A DNA stretch of 32,643 nucleotides from CAZSLZ01 sp964607865 (GTDB lineage: Bacteria; Vulcanimicrobiota; JAJTBE01; CAZSLZ01): positions 1 to 32,643 of the forward strand of contig CAZSLZ010000015.1 of the NCBI GenBank assembly GCA_964607865.1, given 5' to 3'. The translations under genes were made by a program, and so were the position numbers. Positions within the stretch are counted from its first letter, which is position 1. Every line of letters begins with the position of its first letter. Positions 16,078-24,045 of the stretch are shown in pieces. The notes under the pieces are model-generated. The model did no database searches. It was not told the origin of the DNA and saw only the letters and a list, made by a program, of their open reading frames with translations.

Positions 16078-17472
16078 ATGGATCGAATCAACAATAATAT
16101 GAAAATCCAACAGCAGGCTTTACCGGCGCAGTCCGCAAAAGCTGCACCCAAAAAGAAGGAGGCTCAGACCCCCGGCGATTCGGTAAGTCTGGGAAAGGCA
16201 CCGGTAGGCGAGGAAAAACAGTGGTTATTCCTCAATTATGTAGGCGCCGACTGTAACCTCACCAAATTCCAACTGGCCAACCTTGATCAGCAGGAAGTTG
16301 TGGGCTCCGATGCCAACACTCATATGGTTGCCATCGTTGATGTCGGCCCCAACAATGCTCCCATGCCTTTGGGCGAAGGAGAAGGCACCTGGAATGGTTG
16401 TAAAACCCTTTATCTGAACAAAGACAGCGAAGTGGGAAGATTAAACTCTGAGGTGATAGCCGATTATGGCGCACACGCAGACACTTCCAGCCCCGAATTC
16501 CTTCAGAAATCAGTAGTAGATGCGATGAAGAAATTCCCTGCCAAAAATGTAGCTTTAATATTTAACGACCACGGTGGTGGATGGACCGGGGCCATGGCTG
16601 ATGACACCGACGGTGACTTCATGTCAATGCCCGGAATAGGTAAAGCTCTGAAAGGTATTCAGGAAGAAACTGGTAAGAAATTGGATATTGTTGGATTCGA
16701 TGCTTGTGTTATGGCTGGCGTTGAAGTGGCTGACGAGCTGACCAATGCCGGTGTCAATAGTATTATGTTGGCTTCTCAGGAGAACGAAGGCGGCCCCGGC
16801 TGGACCTACGATGAAATGCTAGGTGAACCGGTTTATAAGAATTCTGGAAAATCTCCTCTTGGTGCACAGGTTATAAATGAAGCTATCAAGGAAACCCAGG
16901 GTAGCCTCTACAAGAAAATAAACGTGTCACCCAGAGAATTTGCTAAAAAGGTAGTGGAAGTTAATTCAAAACATAATGATGATATTCCCACTTTCTCAGC
17001 TACCGACCTTACCAAGATGGATCAGCTCAAAGGTAACTGCGACAAATTGGCAAAAGCCATTATTGATTCCGATGACAAACAGGGAATCAAGGATGCTGTC
17101 GGTTTGAGTGAAAACTATGGCGGCGGTTGGGCTCCCTATCGCGATATGAGAGACCTGCATCATCTTACCCGCAACATTGAAAAGAAGAGCACAGATGGCA
17201 AGCTCAAAAAGATTGCCGGTGAAGTAAGAAAATCAGTGGAAGAAGCTGTTTTTGCCAATCAGGTGAATCCTGAAGAGCACCCTGAATCCAAAGGGCTTCA
17301 CATTTATATGCCCACCCAGGGGACTCTTGGCTCCGATTACAAGGAACTTTCCTTTGCCAAGAACACCATGTGGGATGAGGCAATTGAAAGCCTGGGCGTA
17401 AAACACGATCCCACCCAGAAACAGAGCTCGAAGTTCTGGCCCGATGGACACGAAAGAAGATCAAAATCATAA
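16078..17472 (+). CDS. Clostripain-family (C11) cysteine peptidase without signal peptide
   Basis: The protein has 464 residues. Peptidase family C11 uses a His-Cys dyad and usually cleaves after Arg or Lys. The dyad is visible: H165 in IFNDHGGGWTG and C210 in GFDACVMAGVEVADEL. The N-terminus (MDRINNNMKIQQQ, then Ala/Lys-rich, then DSVSLGK) is polar and lacks a signal peptide, whereas many C11 enzymes are exported. Export, if any, must use another route. ATG at 16078 follows AAAGGAGG by 7 nt; the preceding in-frame TTG is less likely. A hairpin terminator follows. Confidence 0.9.
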   Translation: MDRINNNMKIQQQALPAQSAKAAPKKKEAQTPGDSVSLGKAPVGEEKQWLFLNYVGADCNLTKFQLANLDQQEVVGSDANTHMVAIVDVGPNNAPMPLGEGEGTWNGCKTLYLNKDSEVGRLNSEVIADYGAHADTSSPEFLQKSVVDAMKKFPAKNVALIFNDHGGGWTGAMADDTDGDFMSMPGIGKALKGIQEETGKKLDIVGFDACVMAGVEVADELTNAGVNSIMLASQENEGGPGWTYDEMLGEPVYKNSGKSPLGAQVINEAIKETQGSLYKKINVSPREFAKKVVEVNSKHNDDIPTFSATDLTKMDQLKGNCDKLAKAIIDSDDKQGIKDAVGLSENYGGGWAPYRDMRDLHHLTRNIEKKSTDGKLKKIAGEVRKSVEEAVFANQVNPEEHPESKGLHIYMPTQGTLGSDYKELSFAKNTMWDEAIESLGVKHDPTQKQSSKFWPDGHERRSKS

Positions 17473-17489
17473 AACCATTATTATGAAAC

Positions 17490-17720
17490 TAAAAGGGGGC
17501 TGTTCTAAGAGGATGGCTCCTTTTTAATTTCTCTGAAAGAATCTCAAATCTGTCATTTAGAGCCCGGTTTTAAAACCAGGTAACAGTCTGTTCGCAACAA
17601 AGATTCTTTTCAGCCATGTTTCAGAATGCTCACAGATGAGAAACGGCGTCTTTGCGAGGTTTCACAGAAACCGTGGCAATCTCAACCTGGATCGGGTTGG
17701 TTCTAAACCCACTTACCTTT
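17490..17720 (+). repeat. Dispersed repeat copy with hairpin left end
   Basis: It begins with GGGGGCTGTTCTAAGAGGAT, matching the reverse complement of the 6.5 kb repeat end. It continues with CTTTGCGAGGTTTC, CCGTGGCAATCTC and GGGTTGGTTCTAAACCC modules. It is degenerate and non-coding. Confidence 0.65.
17496..17526 (+). terminator. Terminator of the C11 peptidase gene
   Basis: GGGGCT (17496-17501) pairs with GGCTCC (17515-17520) using G-U pairs, with further inner pairing, and is followed by T5. It lies 23 nt after the stop and coincides with the dispersed repeat end. Confidence 0.6.
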
Positions 17721-18446
17721 TTCAAACAATTACTTTTAATTTTATTGCTCACATCAAATTATTACTAAAAATCCGCTATCCTTTTGTCATTCAGGATTCA
17801 ATTGCTGCGCCGGCGCTCTCAGGCAGCCATCGGCTTCGCCTGCGGAACTCGAGCTTGGCTCCGCCCCTTTCATTCTTCATTACAACGGCCGCTGCCTTTT
17901 TCAATGTATGAAATTTCCCGCATTGGTTTTTTGTGGGTATAGCTGGGCTATAACGGTTTATTATAGCCATATAGCAATTTTGCATTCTTCTATTCTGGCA
18001 GGTTGGCTTGTAAGCCAGGAAAGAGGTGAAATATCAGTAAATTTAAATGGCGAATGATATGTTTGCCTTTTTCAAAAAGGGCGCCTGCGCCACACCCACC
18101 AGGAGTTTTCTAAACCCACTTATCTTGCGTCTGTAAACTCCCGGATTTTTGCCGGGTAAAAAAACTACAATGCGAACAACATGTTTTCCCATTCTAAATG
18201 GGATTCCCCCATTCTAAATGGGGAGAGAGCGCCACGCATCCTGGGGATGCTCGTGATAATGGTTTTTATTAATGAAGTGGCTTAACGTTCATCGTGAAGA
18301 AGGTTTGCTGGTTTGTTATCTTCCATAAGGCTGGTTAATGCAGCATTGGTTATGCAGCTTCAGTTTTACTGATCTTAATAACCGTTAAGGAATTTATGGA
18401 ACTACAACATTCTTTGTTTTCTCAGGAAGATAAACGAAAGCGTTTA
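17721..18446. other. Gene-poor stretch with repeat modules
   Basis: No credible gene is seen. It contains TATAGC-rich inverted sequences (17938-17980), a CCCGG/CCGGG hairpin (about 18139-18156), and a copy of the dispersed repeat at 18170-18270. That copy has two CCCATTCTAAATGGG palindromes, then GAGAGCGCCACGCATCC and GGATGCTCGTGATAATGG. The short ORFs have no SD and no recognisable sequence. Confidence 0.5.
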
Positions 18447-18993
18447 TTACCATTTAAATGCAGCCAGGTTCTTAAAAGTCCCAACAACGGTTGTCAACAC
18501 TGGTATTGTAAAAACCGTTTTTTTACAACCGGCACTGCTGGCAACCACATAAACAACACATGTGCAACAGTCATTCCCAAGGCCGGTTATTTCCCCGTGG
18601 GCATTCCATCCACCGCCACATCGTACTATAACACGTTGGCAATCGTTACTTCCACCAGTAACACTCCCCCCGTTGTTTTCATCTCCGCTTGCCGGGCGTG
18701 GGTATGGAGCCTATATAGTCGGAAACCAAGGCATACCGTCCGTTGGAAGGGTCGTCGGTGTCCTGGCAGATTCTGCCGCAGACACGCCCATTGGAATTTC
18801 TCTGTAAAGAATTGGCATCAACCAGAAACATATTGCCTGCAGTGGCAATTCATTTCAGGGTTTCCATGCAGGCGGTAAGCTGGGCTCTTGTCCTTGCCCT
18901 GCTTATGTTGGGAATAATAATTGATGCAAGAATTGATGTGATTGCTATAACAATCATCAATTCTATCAGGGTGAAACCTTTTCTTCTCTTCAT
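18447..18993 (-). pseudogene. Decayed type IV pilin / pseudopilin gene
   Basis: The minus strand opens with GGAG, 7 nt and ATG at 18993, then encodes a class III signal: MKRRKGFTLIELMIVIAI, with prepilin peptidase cleavage before F and the conserved E5. After the helix (NISRARTRAQLTACMETLK) an in-frame TGA (18850-18852) interrupts reading. The same frame then continues IATAGNMFLVDANSLQRNSN and SDYIGSIPTPGK, typical of pilin bodies, until TGA at 18679-18681. A frameshift there opens a Cys/Gly-rich tail ending at 18447. With one stop and one shift it is probably non-functional. No other pilus gene is in the window. Confidence 0.8.
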
Positions 18994-19099
18994 TTTATTT
19001 CTCCATCTTTTTATTTCCAGAGAGGAGAAATTTTATTTATCTTTCAATTATATTACATCAAAAGTTTGGCTTTTTTGCAATAAGAATACAAAGAAAATA

Positions 19100-20590
19100 T
19101 TATACTTTCTCCAGTAAAGCCTGGGCATCCAGCCTGAGAATTTCTGTGGGGGATTCCATCAGCTTTCTAACCTGTGCGATTATATTTTCTGAAATCTCTT
19201 CAGGTTTCCAGCTGTGCAGAACCTTGAAAGTTTCCCGCTGGTTGCGTTCCGTGCTTTGCAGTCCCAGCAGTATTATTTCTTCGTCAGGTTGGTTTATGTT
19301 TTCCAGGGCATTAAGCAGGAAACTCAGTACCACTTCATTTAATCCTGCCCCGGTTTCTTCTGTATTTTTTGTTTTAAAATCCAATTTTTCAATTGCCAGT
19401 TCTTTTATTGCCTGTAAATTTTCCCGATTTATACGGGAAGATAAATAATACCAGAGCATATCGTCATGGGGGTTGGTTTTCAACATTTTAATCAGTTCAG
19501 GGGTTATGTCCAACTCCAGAATTTCCGATGCCTTCACTGCTTCGAACTGTTTTTGGCGATCCTTTTTTGCCAGATCTTTCAGAACGGTTTCTTTCCAATG
19601 GGGTAAATTCAGAATATTCTGAACTTTTTCCTTCAGTATTTCAGTTTCAGCAGGGATATATTCTATATCTGCCTTGTCTTTTTCTTCGTGGAGAAAACGG
19701 AAAATTTTATGGGCTACAAGAAAATCAAAAGAGTTTTTTGCCATTTTCTGTGCCAGGTTCAAATAGTTATCCAGGCAGGCAAACCCCCTGTCGTATTTTT
19801 CCAGGCCAATAAAGGGGCCCCTTACTATTGTGGCATCAATCATGCCGTTAATCAATACACCGGCGCCCTGAAAAGATTTTCTGTCGATTTTTGTGGTGTT
19901 CAAGATCTGGTCAAGCTTTACTGATCTTGCAATTTCCAGGGATGTATATTCCTCGCCGATAGTATTCTTGCAGCCTTCTTTCAGCAAATATTCCCTTACA
20001 TCATTGCGGCCGGCTTTTTCCACCAGCCTGTTAGACAGGTGAATACGGCCCCAGCCTTCCACATGTCCTGCCATATCAATCCAGTGGTGAACCGGATCTG
20101 GCGTACACATGGAAACCGCGACTGCGCCATATAAAGTAAATTCTTCATGGCGGGAAACGATTTTGAAAAACTCAATATCATCTTCCACACAATAAAGGCT
20201 CATTATGCCCATGCAGAACTTCAAAACACCCCTGTTCCGGGTGGAAAAAAACAGGCTCCTGCAGGCGTTGTAAACAGCGGTCTGATTCATCCCCTTCTCA
20301 TGAATGAGTTTTCTTAAAACGTCGTCTATCACCGACAGGGTTTCCTGAAAACCCAGAACCTCTTCCAGCCTGGCCAGAGATTCCTCCGGGAAATCGGAGT
20401 TCAGGCTTTTAAGGGTAGATAATATTTCTGCGGTTTTGTTTTTTATTTCGTTGGGAGACAGCGATGCAGAAGGGTTAAGAATGGCCTCCCGGGTTCCCGG
20501 AGCCCACCTTATTTCCGGATCGCTGCTATATTCGTCCTCGTCGGGCAGTATTTCACCTCCGGGTACAAGCCCCATTCCCTCCGGGTTCAA
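19100..20590 (-). CDS. Helical-repeat (HEAT/ARM-like) protein with interrupted N-terminus
   Basis: The protein has 496 residues from TTG at 20590, or 491 from ATG at 20575. It is soluble and strongly alpha-helical, with no enzyme motif. From memory, conserved stretches such as HVEGWGRIHLSNRLVE and REYLLKEGCKNTI occur in Firmicutes proteins that some annotations call limonene hydroxylase, a label with no support here. The reading frame continues upstream as coding-like sequence (IFEHIWQHLNPEGMG). It crosses a TAA at 20615-20617 and reaches a TTG at 20665 with a good SD (AGGAGAA, 5 nt). The gene may therefore be a fresh pseudogene, contain a sequencing error, or have re-initiated at 20590 or 20575, where SD placement is poor. 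It is divergent from serS. Confidence 0.75.
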   Translation of the reverse strand: MNPEGMGLVPGGEILPDEDEYSSDPEIRWAPGTREAILNPSASLSPNEIKNKTAEILSTLKSLNSDFPEESLARLEEVLGFQETLSVIDDVLRKLIHEKGMNQTAVYNACRSLFFSTRNRGVLKFCMGIMSLYCVEDDIEFFKIVSRHEEFTLYGAVAVSMCTPDPVHHWIDMAGHVEGWGRIHLSNRLVEKAGRNDVREYLLKEGCKNTIGEEYTSLEIARSVKLDQILNTTKIDRKSFQGAGVLINGMIDATIVRGPFIGLEKYDRGFACLDNYLNLAQKMAKNSFDFLVAHKIFRFLHEEKDKADIEYIPAETEILKEKVQNILNLPHWKETVLKDLAKKDRQKQFEAVKASEILELDITPELIKMLKTNPHDDMLWYYLSSRINRENLQAIKELAIEKLDFKTKNTEETGAGLNEVVLSFLLNALENINQPDEEIILLGLQSTERNQRETFKVLHSWKPEEISENIIAQVRKLMESPTEILRLDAQALLEKV

Positions 20591-20803
20591 ATGTTGCCAG
20601 ATATGCTCGAAAATTTAGGTTTCTTGTGTAAAAACCGGTATGTTTGATCTGTTTTGCTTGCTCAAAATTGTTCTCCTGAAAAATAGTATTAACAATATTT
20701 TTATTGATGGCAATGAATGTCCTTCCAATATATTATGAAGGAATGAAACTGATTTGAAAGAATACCCATTTATTCTTCAGAATATCAAAAAGAGGTTATA
20801 AAT

Positions 20804-22300
20804 ATGTTAGATATTAGATTGCTTCGCAACCAGCCCCAGTTGATAAAAGAATCTTTACAGAAAAGGGGAAAACCCGTTCACGTAGTGGATGAAATTCTTG
20901 CCATTGATGAAAAACGCCGGGATAAGATAACCCAGGTTGATGAATTGAAACAGCTTCGCAAGGTGCTTTCAAAAAAGATCGGCCTTTTGAAAACGAATGA
21001 AAAACAATACGAAAAAGCCACCGGCAAAGCGGACCGCCTGCAGGAAATAAGAGATAAACATCTGGATGAAGACAATAAAAATATTGATAAAATTGTGGCT
21101 AAACTGATTAACAATCAGCAGAAATATGTGGAATTGTTTAAAACTATAAATAAAGGTTATTTTCAACCCCTTTTCGACCCGGAAAAACCCGTTGAGCCTG
21201 AAAAGGTGGAAGAACAGCTGGACACTTTCACTATACTTGACGAAAATGTAGTTCGTAGTTTGGGAGATGTCATCAGGGATTTCGATGAAGATGTAAAAAA
21301 GTTTAATCTGAAACAGCAGCAGATTCTTGAGGCGATACCCAATATCCCTTCTTCAAAGGTACCTCCGGGTGAAACAGATAGGGACAATATCGAGGTGCGA
21401 AGATGGGGAGATATACCCTGTTTCGATTTCGAGCCCAGGCCTCACTGGGACATAGGTGAAGAATTGGATATTATTGATATTCCAAGAGCGGTGAAAATGG
21501 CGAAATCCCGTTTTACCCTTATGAAGGGGGAAGGGGCTTTGCTGGAAAGGGCGCTCATTAATTTCATGCTGGATGTGCAGACACGGGAAAACGGTTATAC
21601 TGAAATTATGCCTCCCTATATTGTAAACTACCAGACTTTGTTTGGCACCGGCCAATTACCAAAGTTTGAGGAGGATTTATTTAAACTGAATAACGACATG
21701 TACCTTATACCTACCGCTGAGGTTCCTTTAACAAGTTATCATGCCGGCGAAATTCTGGAAGCTGAGGATTTACCCAGGCATTATTGCGGGTTTACCGCCT
21801 GTTTCAGGTCCGAGGCGGGTGCTGCCGGCAGGGATACCCGTGGTTTGATCAGGGTTCACCAGTTTAATAAGGTGGAATTGGTAAAAATATGCCATCCTGA
21901 AAAATCAGATCAGGAACTGGAGGATATGCTGACGGATGCCGAGTTGGTTTTACAGAAGCTCCGAATCCCTTACCGGGTTTTAATCATCTGTATAGGTGAC
22001 TTGGGTTTTTCAGTGCATTTCAAATACGATCTTGAATACTGGGCGCCGGGTATGAACCGCTGGGTTGAAGTTTCTTCCTGCTCCAACTGCATTGATTTCC
22101 AGGCAAGAAGAGCCAATATAAAATTCAAGGAGAAAAATGGCAAACCCCAGTTTGCCCATACCTTAAACGGTTCGGGCCTTGCAGTGGGTAGAACCCTGGT
22201 GGCGATTCTGGAAAATTATCAGAATGCCGATGGCACAGTAACGGTACCCAAGGTATTGCGTCCGTATATGAATGGCCTGGAGGTAATAGGTAAAAAATAA
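20804..22300 (+). CDS. serS: Seryl-tRNA synthetase with enlarged N-terminal arm
   Basis: The protein has 498 residues, against about 420-430 for typical bacterial SerRS. This class II enzyme charges tRNA-Ser. The catalytic core is complete: GTGQLPKFEEDLF, PTAEVPLTSYH, motif 2 FRSEAGAAGRDTRGLIRVHQF, SSCSNCIDFQARR, and motif 3 LNGSGLAVGRTLVAILENYQ. The N-terminal coiled-coil arm that grips the long variable arm of tRNA-Ser is extended: IPNIP falls near residue 180 rather than about 105. The extra section spans roughly 75-160 (INNQQKYVELFKTINKGYFQ and a Pro/Glu-rich part). The segment GFSVHFKYDLEYW differs from the usual GFSAAKxYDLExW. SD AAAGAGG. Two small genes follow closely. Confidence 0.96.
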   Translation: MLDIRLLRNQPQLIKESLQKRGKPVHVVDEILAIDEKRRDKITQVDELKQLRKVLSKKIGLLKTNEKQYEKATGKADRLQEIRDKHLDEDNKNIDKIVAKLINNQQKYVELFKTINKGYFQPLFDPEKPVEPEKVEEQLDTFTILDENVVRSLGDVIRDFDEDVKKFNLKQQQILEAIPNIPSSKVPPGETDRDNIEVRRWGDIPCFDFEPRPHWDIGEELDIIDIPRAVKMAKSRFTLMKGEGALLERALINFMLDVQTRENGYTEIMPPYIVNYQTLFGTGQLPKFEEDLFKLNNDMYLIPTAEVPLTSYHAGEILEAEDLPRHYCGFTACFRSEAGAAGRDTRGLIRVHQFNKVELVKICHPEKSDQELEDMLTDAELVLQKLRIPYRVLIICIGDLGFSVHFKYDLEYWAPGMNRWVEVSSCSNCIDFQARRANIKFKEKNGKPQFAHTLNGSGLAVGRTLVAILENYQNADGTVTVPKVLRPYMNGLEVIGKK

Positions 22301-22317
22301 TTTGAGGTGAATTTCTA

Positions 22318-22545
22318 ATGCCCCTTTATGAATATGAATGTAAGAATTGTCAGAAACATTTTGATAAGATAACCCGCGCCGGGACCCCCGATGAAGAAAT
22401 CGAATGTCCCAAATGTAACAAAAACCAGGCAAAGAGAAAACTTTCCACCTTTGCCTTCGGGCTGGGGTCAGATTCAACCGGGGCGTCAAGGTCATCCAGC
22501 AGTTGCACCTCCTGTTCCGGTGGAAGTTGCAGCACCTGCGGATAA
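22318..22545 (+). CDS. FmdB-family zinc-ribbon protein
   Basis: The protein has 75 residues. It opens with the family signature MPLYEYECKNCQKHF and has two CxxC pairs (C8/C11 and C30/C33) for one zinc. The C-terminus is a Ser/Cys-rich tail (SSSSCTSCSGGSCSTCG) that could bind a second metal. FmdB proteins are named as putative regulators, but their function is largely unknown. It starts 17 nt after serS with GAGGTG as SD, so it is probably co-transcribed. Confidence 0.92.
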   Translation: MPLYEYECKNCQKHFDKITRAGTPDEEIECPKCNKNQAKRKLSTFAFGLGSDSTGASRSSSSCTSCSGGSCSTCG

Positions 22546-22569
22546 AAAATAAAATAACGGAGAAATAAA

Positions 22570-23079
22570 ATGGAAAAAGCCCGGTTGTTGATAGATATGC
22601 TGGGGTTGGAACCCCTGCCCGGTGAAGGTGGGTATTACCGGGAAACTTATAGAAGCAGCGAAGTACTGAACCCTGGCGCATTGCCTTCAAGATATGACAG
22701 AAATAAGAATTTCAGCACAGCTATTTATTATTTACTAACTCCGAATACCCGTTCCCTTCTTCACAAATTACCCACCGATGAGGTTTATCATTTTTACCTT
22801 GGTGATCCGGTCTTGATGTTAAACCTGTTTCCCAACGGGACCATCAGAAAAATTGTCCTGGGAAATGATGTTTTCAAAGGGCAACTTTGCCAGTATATGG
22901 TTCCTGCCCAAACTTTTCAGGGGTCATTACTGGTAGAGGGAGGAAATTTTGCCCTTATGGGAACCACCATGGCGCCGGGTTTTGATTTCTCCGATTTCAT
23001 TCCCGGCAACAGAAAAAGGTTAGCGGATGCTTATCCTGATGAGTTTGAACTTATAAATCTTCTTACCGGGCAGGAATAA
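22570..23079 (+). CDS. Cupin_5 (DUF985) family protein
   Basis: The protein has 169 residues. The opening LLIDMLGLEPLPGEGGYYRE, then STAIYYLLTP, the cupin motif TDEVYHFYLGDPV and a late GTTMAPGFDFSDF are typical of the Cupin_5/DUF985 beta-barrel family. Members are proposed to bind metals or sugars, and no reaction is established. SD GGAGAAATAAA lies before the ATG. It is 24 nt downstream of the FmdB gene in the serS cluster. Confidence 0.93.
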   Translation: MEKARLLIDMLGLEPLPGEGGYYRETYRSSEVLNPGALPSRYDRNKNFSTAIYYLLTPNTRSLLHKLPTDEVYHFYLGDPVLMLNLFPNGTIRKIVLGNDVFKGQLCQYMVPAQTFQGSLLVEGGNFALMGTTMAPGFDFSDFIPGNRKRLADAYPDEFELINLLTGQE

Positions 23080-23127
23080 TCATTTTAAAAAGAAAGTTAT
23101 CAATTTCAGAAATCCGTTGAGGTGAAT

Positions 23128-23670
23128 ATGAAATATCGAATTCGCAAAGCTGAGAAAAAAGACATTTCTAATATAATTGACCTGGCAGTAAACATGATGG
23201 CACAAAGCCGATCTCCTTACCGCCAGATCGACGAAAAAGAACTTCACGACTACCGAAGAAAAGATTTACAGATTCTGTATGATACTTATAAAAATGATTC
23301 GGTGGGTTTGTTTGTTGCTGAGAGCCTGGAAGGGGAATTTCTGGGCCACGTCATAAGTATGGCAAATTCCGTTGAATCTTCAACCGGAGAACTGCAGGGT
23401 TATGTCTTTGATTTATCGATAAAACCCGAACATCAGGGGTTGGGAATTGGTAAAAACCTGATGGACCTTGTTGAAGAATACTGCAAAGCCCGGGGAATGA
23501 AATATATGTGCCTGAATGTAACTTCATCGAACAGTAAAGCTGTGGGTTTTTATGAAAGAATCGGTTATGAGGAAGAACGAAAGAGAATGGTTAAGGTAAT
23601 AGAATACAATTCTGATGAGACAGACGGTAAAAAGAAGGACAATGAAAATCAGAGAGAGGAGCAGGACTGA
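23128..23670 (+). CDS. GNAT-family N-acetyltransferase
   Basis: The protein has about 180 residues. The GNAT fold is indicated by IRKAEKKDISNIIDLA at the start, acetyl-CoA binding motif A (DLSIKPEHQGLGIGKNLM) and motif B (LNVTSSNSKAVGFYERIGYE). The last 20 residues are a polar tail (DSDETDGKKKDNE-type) outside the domain. The substrate is unknown. ATG at 23128 has GAGG 5 nt upstream; the GTG at 23122 falls within the SD. The stop overlaps the next ATG (TGATG), implying translational coupling. Confidence 0.9.
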   Translation: MKYRIRKAEKKDISNIIDLAVNMMAQSRSPYRQIDEKELHDYRRKDLQILYDTYKNDSVGLFVAESLEGEFLGHVISMANSVESSTGELQGYVFDLSIKPEHQGLGIGKNLMDLVEEYCKARGMKYMCLNVTSSNSKAVGFYERIGYEEERKRMVKVIEYNSDETDGKKKDNENQREEQD

Positions 23671-23912
23671 TGCCTATATATGAGTACAGAGCGGTTTCAT
23701 CAGATAACAGTTGTGATTTCTGTCGTGAAAAGTTTGAAAAAATGCATAAATTTAATGATCCATTATTGGAATCATGCCCTATGTGTGAAAATCCTGTAAA
23801 GAAATTAATTTCCAATGTAAAAGTTACTTTCGGCATGGATTACAAGGCAAAGAAAACCGGATTACATAAACTTGTAAAAAGAGATAAAGGTACATACGAA
23901 AAAATGTATTAA
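23670..23912 (+). CDS. Second FmdB-like zinc-ribbon protein
   Basis: The protein has 80 residues. It opens MPIYEYRAV and has two CxxC pairs (C15/C18 and C36/C39) with about six extra residues before the first pair compared with the serS-linked copy. The C-terminal half is basic (KAKKTGLHKLVKRDKGTYEK). Its ATG overlaps the GNAT stop by one base, with GAGGAG as SD. Coupling to an acetyltransferase may hint at a shared function, but none is known. Confidence 0.85.
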   Translation: MPIYEYRAVSSDNSCDFCREKFEKMHKFNDPLLESCPMCENPVKKLISNVKVTFGMDYKAKKTGLHKLVKRDKGTYEKMY

Positions 23913-23919
23913 AAAATAC

Positions 23920-24024
23920 TTATCCACAACATATCCACATTTTTTTTCATTGTATCTTATTAAAAGTGTCCAATATCCACAACATTTAAAAATATTAACA
24001 GTTTTGTCCACAAAACTATCCACA
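23920..24024 (+). other. Cluster of DnaA-box-like 9-mers (possible origin or DnaA-binding locus)
   Basis: Five sites in 105 bp share one orientation and the core TCCACA: TTATCCACA at 23920 (perfect consensus), ATATCCACA at 23931 and 23973, TTGTCCACA at 24004, and CTATCCACA at 24016. An AT-rich stretch (23939-23965) lies between them. The site sits between the convergent ends of the second FmdB gene and the HEAT gene. There is no dnaA in the window. Confidence 0.55.
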
Positions 24025-24045
24025 GGATAGTTATTCTTTCTTTTT
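24014..24045 (+). terminator. Terminator after the serS-FmdB cluster
   Basis: AACTATCC (24014-24021) and GGATAGTT (24025-24032) form a perfect 8-bp stem with loop ACA, then ATTCTTTCTTTTT. It overlaps the last DnaA-like site and the 3' end of the opposing gene. Confidence 0.6.

Noticed and set aside
17800..18000. Possible gene around the GC-rich segment at 17.8 kb
   Set aside because: Only short ORFs without SD, and no motif; it looks like repeat debris.
18840..18860. TGA in the pilin relic as a reassigned codon
   Set aside because: TGA serves as a normal stop elsewhere in the window (for example scpB and the GNAT gene), and the relic also has a frameshift.
18396..19117. Plus-strand ORFs of 81-160 codons in this region
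   Set aside because: They are antisense shadows of the pilin relic on the minus strand and have no SD or recognisable sequence.
20690..20803. T-box or other aminoacyl-tRNA-sensing leader before serS
   Set aside because: The gap is only about 110 bp and no T-box sequence or specifier stem is visible.
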